Shown here in pieces: positions 17,370 through 26,270 of a DNA stretch of 64,000 nt. Below the pieces are notes generated by a model that saw only the letters and a program-made list of their open reading frames with translations, made no database searches and was not told the DNA's origin. The stretch covers positions 1 to 64,000 of the forward strand of contig NZ_JAECVR010000007.1 of the NCBI RefSeq assembly GCF_016055185.1, in the 5' to 3' direction. Source of the stretch: Paenactinomyces guangxiensis. Lineage in GTDB: Bacteria; Bacillota; Bacilli; Thermoactinomycetales; Thermoactinomycetaceae. Position numbers and translations under genes: made by a program. Within the stretch, counting starts at the first letter, position 1; the number at the start of each line of letters is the position of its first letter.

Positions 17370-18005
17370 ATGTCACTCCCAGAACAAACAGAAGTCATTT
17401 CAATACTAAATCAGGATTCCCCTATGCCGGATCAACAAACCCGTTTACTAACCGCGTCTTTGAAAGCGTTTACAGAAAACGGCTATTTGGAAACATCTGT
17501 CCAGGACATTGTCACGATTGCCCGAACCTCCAAAACAACCTTTTACAAGTATTACAAAAATAAAGATGCCCTGCTCATCCACTTATTTCAATTGGTGGCC
17601 ACAGCTTTGATTGAGACGGTCGAAGTAACCTTGAAATCATATCCACCGACCTCCGAACGAACCTATCAAGGTATCAAAACGTATATTGATACTTGTTTCA
17701 GGTACCGGGATATAGCCAAACTACTCATGGTTGACACCGTCGGGCTCTGTCCGGAGTTAGAATCCAGGCGGTTAGATGTTTATGACCATTTTGCCCGGAT
17801 TTTTCAGCGGGAACTGTCCTGTTCACCTGATCAAACTGAGTCGATTGCCCGGGAAAAATGGGTTCTTTCACATGCAATGGTGGGTGCGGTCAATCAAATC
17901 GTCATCCAGTCAGTCATGTTGAAGAATCTGCCACCTACAGAACTTCTCGCCGGTGTGTTGGAGAAAATGTTAAGTAAAATATTGCGTGATGAATCACCGA
18001 AATAA
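17370..18005 (+). CDS. TetR/AcrR-family repressor
   Basis: The 211-aa repressor has an N-terminal helix-turn-helix (about 25-75: TRLLTASLKAFTENGYLETS, then VQDIVTIARTSKTTFYKYYK) and a ligand-binding C-terminal half. TetR proteins next to acyl-CoA ligases often sense acyl-CoA (FadR type), which is a fair guess here. GGAAG lies upstream of ATG 17370. The next gene starts 22 nt after its stop. It probably controls the whole set down to 23160. Confidence 0.85.
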   Translation: MSLPEQTEVISILNQDSPMPDQQTRLLTASLKAFTENGYLETSVQDIVTIARTSKTTFYKYYKNKDALLIHLFQLVATALIETVEVTLKSYPPTSERTYQGIKTYIDTCFRYRDIAKLLMVDTVGLCPELESRRLDVYDHFARIFQRELSCSPDQTESIAREKWVLSHAMVGAVNQIVIQSVMLKNLPPTELLAGVLEKMLSKILRDESPK

Positions 18006-18027
18006 GGTTTCAGAGGAGGGGAAGAAA

Positions 18028-20010
18028 ATGACTCCTAAAAATTTGGTAGAGATGCTTTACCAAACTACACAAAGATTTCCGGAAAAAAGAGCAATCATGT
18101 GGAAGGAAAAAGGGAAATATCAAAGCTGTACGTACCGTGAACTTTGGAATACAGTCCTTTGCTTTGCTGAAGGACTTCGGCAAATGGGCATCGGCAGAGG
18201 AAGTAAGGTAGCTGTTTTTTCGGAAAACGGACCCCGCTGGCTGATCAGTGATTTCGCTATCTTAAGCCTGGGTGCAGTGACCGTTCCCATTTATCCCACC
18301 TTGGCTGCCAACCAGGTCTCTTTTATCCTGGAGAATGCCGATGTGGAACTGGCCATCGTTCAGACACCACAAATGGTGAAACGCTTGAAAGGGTGGCCCA
18401 AACAGGTACGACACATCATCCTTTTGGAAAATAAACCAGTTAAACACCCCATTGTTGTCCCCTTTGAACAAGTAGTGCAAGATACTGTTCCCAACCGCAA
18501 ACCGGCCGAGTGGGAAACCCTTGATCCCGGTGATTTAGCAACGATTGTCCATACATCTGGAACCACCGGGAACCCCAAAGGAGTTATGCTTTCCCATGGA
18601 AACATCCTGTCAAACATCATTGGGAGCCTCTACTACCTTCCTGTTACCCATCACGATCTCTCTTTGTCTTTTTTGCCCGTTTCCCATATTTTTGAACGCA
18701 CTTGCGGACACTTCACTCCCATGTATGCCGGTGGGACGATCGCCTATGCCGAGAATCTGACGACGGTCCCGCAAAATATCCTTGAAGTAAAACCAACATT
18801 GATCACCAGTGTCCCACGTCTATATGAAAAAATTTACGGACAGATCATGCAACAGATAAAATCCGGCTCTCTGCTTAAATTAAGGATGTTTAATTGGGCG
18901 TTACAAGCCGCAAAGAATCGGAAGGCTTACACAGACAAAGGATATGGCACCCGTGTCCCTTTTTGGACAGAAATACGTTATCTGATCGCCCAACATCTCG
19001 TCTTTTCTAAAATCATTTCCAAATTGGGAGGCCAATTGCGCCTGATGGTATCCGGAGGGGCGGCCCTTGATCCGAAAGTCAGTCACTTTTTTTCCACCAT
19101 TGGCTTACCAATTCTTGAAGGCTACGGAATGACCGAATGCTCACCTGTTATTTCCACCAATCCCGTCACCCGGTATAAACCGGGAACCGTTGGACTTCCC
19201 CTCCCCGGAACCAAAGTGCAGCTGGCAGAAGACGGAGAGTTAATGGTAAAAAGCCTCAGTGTCATGATGGGATACTACAAGCAACCCGAAGAAACAGAGA
19301 AAACCCTGGAAAACGGGTGGTTGCGAACAGGGGATATCGCAGATATGGATGAGGATGGATTTATCCGCATCATTGACCGCAAGAAAAACATTCTTGTACT
19401 ATCCACCGGTAAAAATGTAGCACCACAGCCAGTAGAGAATATGCTCTGCAGCAGCCCGTACATTTCCCGGGCTGTTCTGATTGGCCACCGCCGCAAATAC
19501 GTGAGTGCTTTGATTGTCCCGGACTATGATGCAATTCTGCAAACTGCACACCAACGGGGTTGGAAAGCGGGAGATAAAGATTCCCTTGCCCGTGCCATCG
19601 AAACCCGTCAGCTGATTCAGGAAGAAATAGAGCGCTTACTGGTTGATTTTTCTCCTTTTGAAAAGCCAAAAAAATTTGCTGTTCTTCAAGATGAGTTTTC
19701 AATCGAAAAAGGAGAACTCACCCCCACCTTAAAAGTACGCTTAAAGGAAGTAGAGAAAAATTATGCTTCCGTCATAGCTGAATTATATGAGGAAACAGCG
19801 GAAGAGGAAGTGGCCGCTGCTGCGACAGTCCCTGTCAAGTATCATTCATCCCAAATGTCTGCAGAGATACAAAACAGCCTTCCATCCACGTCTATTGATT
19901 CATCCCGGAAGACCAAGAAAAAGCCGCCGCTCTGGCTAAACCCTCAGCTCTGGTTGGGGATCATCCTCGGTATCCTCACAGGTCTGTTCGTGCGTTATTT
20001 CATCTTTTAA
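18028..20010 (+). CDS. Long-chain fatty-acid-CoA ligase with C-terminal membrane anchor
   Basis: The 660-aa AMP-forming ligase activates fatty acids to acyl-CoA through acyl-AMP. Motifs are the P-loop TSGTTGNPKGV, GYGMTECSPV and NGWLRTGDIADMDEDGFIRI followed by DRKKNILVLSTGKN. It resembles the eukaryote-like AMP-binding long-chain group. Unusually, a polar linker is followed by a hydrophobic helix at the C-terminus (WLGIILGILTGLFVRYFIF), so the enzyme is probably tethered to the membrane. ATG 18028 follows GAGGAGGGG. It is followed at 27 nt by the first of five coiled-coil genes. Confidence 0.9.
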   Translation: MTPKNLVEMLYQTTQRFPEKRAIMWKEKGKYQSCTYRELWNTVLCFAEGLRQMGIGRGSKVAVFSENGPRWLISDFAILSLGAVTVPIYPTLAANQVSFILENADVELAIVQTPQMVKRLKGWPKQVRHIILLENKPVKHPIVVPFEQVVQDTVPNRKPAEWETLDPGDLATIVHTSGTTGNPKGVMLSHGNILSNIIGSLYYLPVTHHDLSLSFLPVSHIFERTCGHFTPMYAGGTIAYAENLTTVPQNILEVKPTLITSVPRLYEKIYGQIMQQIKSGSLLKLRMFNWALQAAKNRKAYTDKGYGTRVPFWTEIRYLIAQHLVFSKIISKLGGQLRLMVSGGAALDPKVSHFFSTIGLPILEGYGMTECSPVISTNPVTRYKPGTVGLPLPGTKVQLAEDGELMVKSLSVMMGYYKQPEETEKTLENGWLRTGDIADMDEDGFIRIIDRKKNILVLSTGKNVAPQPVENMLCSSPYISRAVLIGHRRKYVSALIVPDYDAILQTAHQRGWKAGDKDSLARAIETRQLIQEEIERLLVDFSPFEKPKKFAVLQDEFSIEKGELTPTLKVRLKEVEKNYASVIAELYEETAEEEVAAAATVPVKYHSSQMSAEIQNSLPSTSIDSSRKTKKKPPLWLNPQLWLGIILGILTGLFVRYFIF

Positions 20011-20037
20011 AACACACCGGAAAAGAGGTGAACTTCA

Positions 20038-20622
20038 GTGAAATACAAAGTAGTCATAACCGCAGCTTTAACCTCGTTTGTCCTGACCCTGACACTCTCC
20101 ATGGCCACAGAATTACCTGATCGTAAATCATGGAGAGAGTACGGCAATAGAGCAACTGCCTTCATTGACCCTGAGACCGTGAAATCTTTTGATTTAAACA
20201 GCATGTTAGAAAATATAGACAAGAAAACAAAACAACTAGGCGAGGTAAATAGGGGCATCTTGCAAAGCTTGTTTACTCTCGATAATAAATCGGCAAAAAC
20301 CAAAACTGTCAACGAAAAATTGGGAACAGTAAACCGGGTTTCTGCGAAGCAAAGTGAGACACTGGGGGAGATTCGGGATGTAACCGGGGAACAGGTAACA
20401 CTAAGCCGAAATTTAAATGCCTTGAGTAAAAACCTGTCTATTCAGATGCGAATCATCTCAGACTCCGGACAAACACAAGCCAGTAATAGTACACGTTTAA
20501 AATCCATCACTACAGATACACTGGACAAGTTGCGTGAAGCATTGGAGGAAAACAAACGGTTAGAACAAAAACTAAAATCCGCCGCCTCCAAAAGCGACAG
20601 AGCCGCTCGCTCATTACCGTAA
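20038..20622 (+). CDS. Coiled-coil anchored protein 1
   Basis: The 194-aa protein has a signal-anchor helix (about 5-23). The extracytoplasmic part is mostly heptad-like helix (residues about 60-190, rich in N, Q, L, K and E). GTG 20038 follows AAGAGGTG. No enzyme motif and no known family are recognised. It is the first of five similar consecutive genes after the acyl-CoA ligase. The pattern looks like the periplasmic part of chemoreceptors or tape-like proteins, but no signalling domain is present. Confidence 0.75.
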   Translation: MKYKVVITAALTSFVLTLTLSMATELPDRKSWREYGNRATAFIDPETVKSFDLNSMLENIDKKTKQLGEVNRGILQSLFTLDNKSAKTKTVNEKLGTVNRVSAKQSETLGEIRDVTGEQVTLSRNLNALSKNLSIQMRIISDSGQTQASNSTRLKSITTDTLDKLREALEENKRLEQKLKSAASKSDRAARSLP

Positions 20623-20634
20623 GGAGGGAAAACA

Positions 20635-21147
20635 ATGTTTAGAAAAGCACTTTCCATTTTCGCTATGCTCCTTTTGAGCGGATTATTGATCAATGGAATG
20701 ACAATGACGCAGCAATTAAAAAAGATTCATGCCAGCCTGGAAGACAATATTGAATCAATCGAACAACTCAACCGGGTACAGGCAAGCATTATTCAAAAAA
20801 ATAATGAGTTAAATCAAATGGTGACAACATTGGAGCAGATAGACCAGGGACTGACGGAAACAACAAACAAGACAAACCGCACTCTTTCCTTTCTTTCTTC
20901 AGTTGTCGATTATAACGCGGACACCCTGCATTTAAATAACCAAATGGTCAATTTCTCCATGCAATCGAAGCAGCAGATCCACGATGTACAATCGGCCCTT
21001 TCCGAATTATCCCCATCTCTCACCAAACTGGATCAGATGTTAAAACAAATGTCCACCATGGCAACAAAGGACAAACAACATCTTGATCAAATTCTGAAGT
21101 CCACAAAAAATTTAAATAGTAAAACACCAAGGGTGAATCTGCCATGA
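20635..21147 (+). CDS. Coiled-coil anchored protein 2
   Basis: The 170-aa protein has an N-terminal hydrophobic helix (ALSIFAMLLLSGLLINGMTM) and then a long coiled coil with repeated N, Q, L and T positions (LEDNIESIEQLNRVQASIIQ). AAGGAGGG precedes ATG 20635. Its TGA overlaps the ATG of the next gene (ATGA), which indicates translational coupling. No family is recognised. Confidence 0.75.
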   Translation: MFRKALSIFAMLLLSGLLINGMTMTQQLKKIHASLEDNIESIEQLNRVQASIIQKNNELNQMVTTLEQIDQGLTETTNKTNRTLSFLSSVVDYNADTLHLNNQMVNFSMQSKQQIHDVQSALSELSPSLTKLDQMLKQMSTMATKDKQHLDQILKSTKNLNSKTPRVNLP

Positions 21148-21668
21148 AAATAACGCTGGGAATACCGATTCTTATCACCGCCGTTTTACTTTTACTTGTT
21201 GGCAATACCTGGCTCCAACTTTCCATTCAGGACAGCATCGCCGCAGAGTCAGAGAAGTTAAAAGAAAATTTGGTACAATCAGCTGCGAAATCGCAAAAAA
21301 TGAACAGCCAGTTGTCCACGATCAGTAAGTTAAATGAGAAAACCAGCGCTTTAAATAAAAAAGTGACCGGAATTCAAAACAATACCAAAGGCCTGGAGAG
21401 AGAATTAAAAGAACTGGATCAAGTTGTTGCCTCCATCGCAGAACGTGTCCACACCATTGACCGGAATACTGCGTTAACATCGGACGAGTTAAAGCTTATT
21501 CAATCCTCGCTTCAAGGCAGTGTGCAAAAGCTTCAGTCAATGAAGGGGACAAATCGGCAGATCGTAGAAACCCTAAACTCGATGCAATCACTTCAGGAAC
21601 AGATTAATGCCAATCTGCGGGAGATGAATGAGAAAACAAAATTCATTCATCAAAAAGGGGGAAAATGA
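21144..21668 (+). CDS. Coiled-coil anchored protein 3
   Basis: The 174-aa protein has one N-terminal helix (ITLGIPILITAVLLLLVGNT) and a long coiled coil outside the membrane. It overlaps the previous and the next gene by ATGA. It has the same design and size as proteins 2 and 5, but little direct identity is visible by eye. Confidence 0.75.
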   Translation: MKITLGIPILITAVLLLLVGNTWLQLSIQDSIAAESEKLKENLVQSAAKSQKMNSQLSTISKLNEKTSALNKKVTGIQNNTKGLERELKELDQVVASIAERVHTIDRNTALTSDELKLIQSSLQGSVQKLQSMKGTNRQIVETLNSMQSLQEQINANLREMNEKTKFIHQKGGK

Positions 21669-22447
21669 CGATGAGAAGCATATGGGAAAAATGGAAGATA
21701 ACAATCATCATTGCCATTGTCACCTCATTCAGCGTAGCCGCTCCGGCTTTTGCCCGGTGGAGTGATCAAACCCTTCTCCCTTCGCTGGCCTCATATAATA
21801 TTTTTGGGTTAACCAGGGATCTGGTCGGCCAAACGGACGAAATGCTCCATGATACGAAACAATTGCAAAATGAAGTAGCCCAAGCTTCAGACACCTTGGA
21901 TGCACTGGATAAACAGAATCAATTACTCAGCTCGCAAATTCAAACCAACCGGTCTATCCAAAGTGAGCTTAACCAGCAATTGGCAGGAAACGTAAAAGCT
22001 CGTGAATTGATGAAACAGATTTTAGACCGTGAAGAAAAAACGTATTCATTCACAAAGAAGGTAGCGGCACAAGCGAACCAGATCACTGTACAGATGAACA
22101 CTTCCGTGAACCAACTGGGCCATGTTGCCGAAAATACCGGAGCCATTGGTGAAAACACCCGGAAGTTAAATGGACAAATGGATGATCTTTTAGTCCAATT
22201 GGACCAATCTGTCAAAAACTTTCGTTTTATCGCCCGCATCACTGACGCTTTATCCTACTTAGAGAAAAAAACCGGGTTGGACTTGCCGGTTCCCCGCCAG
22301 CCGAATGATGATAAGAAGAATGGAACGCCCCTTCTTCCTCTCCCGGAAAAACCTGTTGAAGGCATTTTGGATTCGCTCCTTCCAAATAAAAAAGAGCCAA
22401 ACCGGGCTGAAGAAGACAAAGGCTTACTCGATCTTCTTTTGCCATAG
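21665..22447 (+). CDS. Coiled-coil secreted or anchored protein 4
   Basis: The 260-aa protein has an N-terminal hydrophobic segment ending SVAAPAFARW, which could be a cleavable signal (AFA), unlike its neighbours. A coiled-coil region spans about 55-190. The C-terminal tail is proline-rich and charged, and two LLP-type motifs (ILDSLLPNKKE and LLDLLLP) look like short amphipathic contacts. It is coupled to gene 3 by ATGA; a second ATG at 21671 is possible. No family is recognised. Confidence 0.72.
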   Translation: MTMRSIWEKWKITIIIAIVTSFSVAAPAFARWSDQTLLPSLASYNIFGLTRDLVGQTDEMLHDTKQLQNEVAQASDTLDALDKQNQLLSSQIQTNRSIQSELNQQLAGNVKARELMKQILDREEKTYSFTKKVAAQANQITVQMNTSVNQLGHVAENTGAIGENTRKLNGQMDDLLVQLDQSVKNFRFIARITDALSYLEKKTGLDLPVPRQPNDDKKNGTPLLPLPEKPVEGILDSLLPNKKEPNRAEEDKGLLDLLLP

Positions 22448-22458
22448 GAGAGATGAAT

Positions 22459-22977
22459 ATGAAGAGCAAAATCATCTTTTTATTAATCAATCTTACTTTA
22501 TTTGGTTTGTTTGGCTGGGGAACTGTTCAACAAATTACAAATCAACAGAAAACCAATCAAGTCATGGCTGAAGTTCATCAAAATATTCAGGAGGCCCATC
22601 GCCTGACTGTGGTTACCAACCAGCAATTAAAGCCGTTGCATCAAACCGTAAATACCATCACACAGATGAACAACAAATTAGAAAACACCAGAGGCCGGCT
22701 CATGCGAATGAACGGCAGTTTGCACCGGGTTACTCAGAGCGAACAAAAAATTGTGACCGGATTGGAACTGCTCAACGGACATACTTCAACCGTCTCTAAT
22801 CAGTTAAATCAATTACAAGAGATTAATCAACAGCTTGTTCCCGAATCAACTGAAGTGGCAAAACAGACAAGTACTGAGAATACTTACTTAAAGAAACTAT
22901 CCGGCTTAACCCATACCTCAATCCAGGAATTAACCAGACTGAATCAGAAATTAATCTGGCTGAGTTACTTACCATAG
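22459..22977 (+). CDS. Coiled-coil anchored protein 5
   Basis: The 172-aa protein has an N-terminal helix (IIFLLINLTLFGLFGWGTV) and a coiled coil rich in Q, N, T and L. ATG 22459 is chosen because AGGAG lies 8 nt upstream; the in-frame ATG 22453 is too close to it. It is the last of the five similar genes. Confidence 0.72.
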   Translation: MKSKIIFLLINLTLFGLFGWGTVQQITNQQKTNQVMAEVHQNIQEAHRLTVVTNQQLKPLHQTVNTITQMNNKLENTRGRLMRMNGSLHRVTQSEQKIVTGLELLNGHTSTVSNQLNQLQEINQQLVPESTEVAKQTSTENTYLKKLSGLTHTSIQELTRLNQKLIWLSYLP

Positions 22978-22992
22978 TAAAGAGGAGATAAT

Positions 22993-23160
22993 ATGTTCTT
23001 TAGCCTGCTTTATTTACTTTCCACCCTGGCAGTCTTACTGTTTACTTTCCTGGCCATTCGATCAATCGTCAAAAATGAACCTGCCGAAAAATGGGTGATG
23101 AGTATGATCGGGGTCACTTTCGCCTACCTCTTTCTGGTGGCTGTCAGTGTATGGTTGTGA
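22993..23160 (+). CDS. Small two-helix membrane protein (55 aa)
   Basis: A good AGAGGAGATA site precedes ATG 22993. The product has two hydrophobic helices (FSLLYLLSTLAVLLFTFLAI and MIGVTFAYLFLVAVSVWL) joined by a short charged loop (RSIVKNEPAEKW). It follows the five coiled-coil genes at 15 nt and probably ends the operon. No family is recognised. Confidence 0.7.
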   Translation: MFFSLLYLLSTLAVLLFTFLAIRSIVKNEPAEKWVMSMIGVTFAYLFLVAVSVWL

Positions 23161-23290
23161 ACACGGTACACAACAGCCTGTGACCCCGTTTCTTTTTAAA
23201 ACTGCATCCACCCTTAGTTTGAAAGCTGTTCATCTGGGGCATAGAATAAAGATAGAAGACTGACTTATATAAAAAATGGAGGTTATGCCA

Positions 23291-23497
23291 GTGGAGAAGA
23301 CGCGCATTCAAATCATGGACCGGGGCCCCTACATCGTTAAAGGGGAAATCGAATTATTAGATGCTGAGGGAAACGCTTTTGCCACTAAACAACAAGTCGC
23401 TCTTTGCCGGTGTGGACTATCTGAAAACAAACCATTCTGTGACGGAACGCATAGGGGAAAATTTGAGGATTGTGTCCGTGCAAGCAAGGTATTATAA
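23291..23497 (+). CDS. CDGSH iron-sulfur domain protein
   Basis: The 68-aa soluble protein has one CDGSH motif, CRCGLSENKPFCDGTH, which binds a 2Fe-2S cluster through three Cys and one His. Such small bacterial members are thought to act in redox or cluster transfer. GTG 23291 lies 9 nt after GGAGG; ATG 23285 is too close to it. A strong terminator follows at 23524-23559. Confidence 0.85.
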   Translation: MEKTRIQIMDRGPYIVKGEIELLDAEGNAFATKQQVALCRCGLSENKPFCDGTHRGKFEDCVRASKVL

Positions 23498-23523
23498 AAG
23501 CTACATAATGCTAATGGGACTGA

Positions 23524-23559
23524 AGCCGGACTCCCTGAGGGAGCAACCGGCTTTTTTTT
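23524..23559 (+). terminator. Terminator after the CDGSH gene
   Basis: AGCCGG and CTCCC pair with GGGAG and CCGGCT, with a TGA loop and one internal bulge. A T7 run follows. It also overlaps the approach to the convergent Mpo1-like gene. Confidence 0.85.
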
Positions 23560-23566
23560 ACTTAAA

Positions 23567-23845
23567 CTATTTATGTTTATTAAATAATTTCCTTAAAAAA
23601 TAGACAGGCCCGACAATCAAAAATGTTGGATTTGAAAAAAAGGACGGTTTCTTTCCCTCAAACCAATGTCCGACAAATTGAAAAGCCCATCCCAGCACAA
23701 ACAAGATGAGAGCAGTTTTCCAATTAAAGAAAAACCACGGGAGCGAGATAATAATCAAAGGAATCCCAATGGCATGCGTCAGTTTGTTCACAGGATGTTG
23801 ATGATCCTGGCGATATTTTTCCAACATTCGGGAAAAATCCATCAT
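23567..23845 (-). CDS. Mpo1-like (DUF962) membrane protein
   Basis: The 92-aa protein has the start DFSRMLEKYRQDHQHPVNKL, the HAIGIPLI segment and GHWFEGKKPSFFSNP, all typical of the Mpo1/DUF962 family. Yeast Mpo1 is a 2-hydroxy fatty acid dioxygenase using His residues; the conserved H (HPVNKLTH, GHWFEGKKP) are kept. Two to three hydrophobic segments are present. ATG 23845 follows GGGAGGG. A link with the upstream fatty-acid operon is possible but not shown. Confidence 0.75.
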   Translation of the reverse strand: MMDFSRMLEKYRQDHQHPVNKLTHAIGIPLIIISLPWFFFNWKTALILFVLGWAFQFVGHWFEGKKPSFFSNPTFLIVGPVYFLRKLFNKHK

Positions 23846-23979
23846 TCCATCCCTCCCTTTCCTACTTTTATTATTACCCTTGATCCCCATTCTTTCAATC
23901 ATACAAATCAGGACTAATCCATATCCGGCTTCATATATATCTGTTAAGAAACAAGTCCAAGGCAAGGAGCCCGTCACTC

Positions 23980-24333
23980 ATGAAGAACTGGAAAAATATA
24001 CTTATGCAAACCTCGCTGGGAACAGCAGTGGCAATTAATCTTATGTTAGGCGCATTGATATTAGGAAGGAATGTGGTTCCCGCTGAGGAAGCGGTTCCCT
24101 CGATCGGAGGTACAGCACAACCCGATTTGCGGGTAGAATATGTGATGGAATTGGCTGGATCGGAGACAGTTTCCGACACCTCAGCTGGCGATACACCTCA
24201 GGGGAAAAAAGGTTCCTGGGTTGTGGAACATTATAAAGAATATGAATACCGATTTGATAAAAACGGGCGTCTGATTGACAAGCGCCCTACTTCCAAAGAA
24301 ACCCACATTCGTTATTGGAACGGAAATCATTAA
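23980..24333 (+). CDS. Hypothetical secreted or anchored protein
   Basis: The 117-aa protein has one N-terminal hydrophobic segment (SLGTAVAINLMLGALILG) and a polar domain with a YKEYEYRFDKNGRLID stretch. AAGGAG lies upstream of ATG 23980. No family is recognised. Confidence 0.6.
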   Translation: MKNWKNILMQTSLGTAVAINLMLGALILGRNVVPAEEAVPSIGGTAQPDLRVEYVMELAGSETVSDTSAGDTPQGKKGSWVVEHYKEYEYRFDKNGRLIDKRPTSKETHIRYWNGNH

Positions 24334-24387
24334 GGTTAATAGACCAGCCTTTCATATATTTTTATCCGGTAACATCGTTTCCGCCGT

Positions 24388-25773
24388 TTATCCAATCAGG
24401 GATGGAACACAGATCTGTCCCCAACAATTCCTTGTTGAATCCGGCCTGCCTTCGATCATATGGCAAACACCCTCAAAGAATAATGGATCTTTCCACTGAG
24501 AGGCCAATTGGTGAGCTTGTCTGAAATGATGGATCGCTTCCCGCACCTTCCCCATCTCAAGTAAAGTTCTTCCTTTTTGATAATATCCCATCGCCTTGAT
24601 TGAAGGATTCTCTTGTTTAATGAGCTGTTCTGCCATTCCTGTTGCTTTTTCAAATTCCCCCATCTGTGTCGAGAGGCGGGAGCGAATAGCCAACCAAAGC
24701 GGTTGTTTGGTTAAGTCAGCCGGAAGCATATCCATGGCCATTTTCGCCCGCCTTGTATCCCCTGTCGCAATAGACATCCAAACATAAGTAAAAAGGAGAT
24801 CCGCATTTTTCGGAAACAGCGTCAATCCCTTTTTTATCCACAGAAAAGCTTGATCCACCTGGTTTAAAACCCATAAATTCCAGGCAATACCATGGTAAGC
24901 GGCGCTATGCCCCGAATCACGATCAAGAAGCCTCTGATACCAGTGAATTGCCAACTCCGGTTGACCCATCTCTTCGTAATCATGAGCAATCGATTCTATT
25001 ACCCGTGGATGGTTTGTTTTTTCATAGGAGGCAAAGCGCCAGAAAGAAACACTTCCCCACTCTTGATAATGCCGATAACAGCTCGACAAATAATACATCG
25101 ACTCCCAATCATCTTCATTTAATGATAAGGCATGGTAAAAATAGGGGATTGCCTCATGATACTCTTCAAGGCGATAATGGCAGGCCCCAAGATTAAACCA
25201 GGCATCACTGTGATCCGGTAACAATGCGACCACTTTACCAAATTGCTTAATTGCCCGACGATCTTCCCCTTGTTTGACGGCTATACAGCCCAGCATGTGA
25301 TGGGCAAAGCCGATAAATACATCATGGGAGGCAGTTTCACTCACAATATGAAAATGATGTCTGGCTTCATCCAAATGATTTTCCTGAAATTGGCTTAACC
25401 CCAGATAAACCCGTCCCAGCAAAAACTCAGGTTCCTCCTCCACCACTTGTTGAAAAAGATGTTTCGCCTCTTTAAACATAGTAAGCCCATAATACCCTTG
25501 TCCCTGTCTAAACTGGCGCACCACTGATTCATTCAGCCAGAACTCTTCTTCAAGCTCTTTTTCATCTGAAACCAAATCGGGGTGTTCTGAGAGCAAGTGA
25601 GCAATTTGTTCCTCAATAAAAGCCCATGATTCCAACATATGATCACACGATTTTTTGATCTGTTGCAAGCGATTTCTCCATTTCGCCCGTTCTGCGGCCG
25701 GGCAATGAGGATACTGGGACTTAATCTCATCCAAAGCATTTTGTACTAATTGTAACCATTGCTGATGGAACAT
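24388..25773 (-). CDS. Tetratricopeptide-repeat protein
   Basis: The 461-aa cytoplasmic protein is made mostly of TPR repeats. Clear examples are GRVYLGLSQFQENHLDEARH, SDAWFNLGACHYRLEEYHEA, IPYFYHALSLNEDDWESMYY and KGRTLLEMGKVREAIHHFRQ. It has a charged N-terminal helix. It is likely a scaffold; no enzymatic domain is seen. ATG 25773 follows GAGGGAAG. Its function is unknown. Confidence 0.8.
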   Translation of the reverse strand: MFHQQWLQLVQNALDEIKSQYPHCPAAERAKWRNRLQQIKKSCDHMLESWAFIEEQIAHLLSEHPDLVSDEKELEEEFWLNESVVRQFRQGQGYYGLTMFKEAKHLFQQVVEEEPEFLLGRVYLGLSQFQENHLDEARHHFHIVSETASHDVFIGFAHHMLGCIAVKQGEDRRAIKQFGKVVALLPDHSDAWFNLGACHYRLEEYHEAIPYFYHALSLNEDDWESMYYLSSCYRHYQEWGSVSFWRFASYEKTNHPRVIESIAHDYEEMGQPELAIHWYQRLLDRDSGHSAAYHGIAWNLWVLNQVDQAFLWIKKGLTLFPKNADLLFTYVWMSIATGDTRRAKMAMDMLPADLTKQPLWLAIRSRLSTQMGEFEKATGMAEQLIKQENPSIKAMGYYQKGRTLLEMGKVREAIHHFRQAHQLASQWKDPLFFEGVCHMIEGRPDSTRNCWGQICVPSLIG

Positions 25774-25851
25774 GACGCTTCCCTCCTCTATGTAGTAGGA
25801 GTATATCCCTAAGAGGAAAATCCATTCCTGATCCAAAACATCCCATAAATG

Positions 25852-25883
25852 AAAAATCCCCGTGAGTCAATCACGAGGATTTT
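25852..25883 (-). terminator. Terminator of the panBCD operon
   Basis: AATCC, mismatch, CGTGA pairs with TCACG, mismatch, GGATT around a 5-nt loop. A TTTTTC tract follows on the minus strand just after the panD stop. Confidence 0.8.
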
Positions 25884-25886
25884 GGC

Positions 25887-26270
25887 TTAGAGGACAGTCC
25901 CATGCACTTCTTCACCGATCAATGTTTCAATCTGGTTCTTGTCATTCATAATTGCAATTTTAGGACGGTGAGTCCGCGCAGCCGATTCGTCCATCATCGC
26001 GTAAGACATGATAATCACCTGGTCACCGGGCTGAACCAAGCGGGCAGCCGCACCGTTCAGACAGATCGTTCCACTGCCCCGGGCTCCCGGAATGACATAT
26101 GTTTCTAACCGGGCTCCATTATTGTTATTTACAATCTGAACTTTTTCGTTAGGAAGAATATCTACGGAATCTAAGATATCCTGATCAATCGTTACACTGC
26201 CGACATACTGAAGATTAGCCTCAGTCACAGTAGCACGATGGATTTTCGCTTTCATCATGGTGCGGAACAT
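25887..26270 (-). CDS. panD: Aspartate 1-decarboxylase
   Basis: The 127-aa pyruvoyl enzyme makes beta-alanine from aspartate for pantothenate. The self-cleavage site is Gly24-Ser25 (YVGSVTID), which gives the pyruvoyl group. [18 protein letters not shown] is also typical. The start overlaps the panC stop (TGATG). It is the last gene of the panBCD unit. Confidence 0.97.
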   Translation of the reverse strand: MFRTMMKAKIHRATVTEANLQYVGSVTIDQDILDSVDILPNEKVQIVNNNNGARLETYVIPGARGSGTICLNGAAARLVQPGDQVIIMSYAMMDESAARTHRPKIAIMNDKNQIETLIGEEVHGTVL

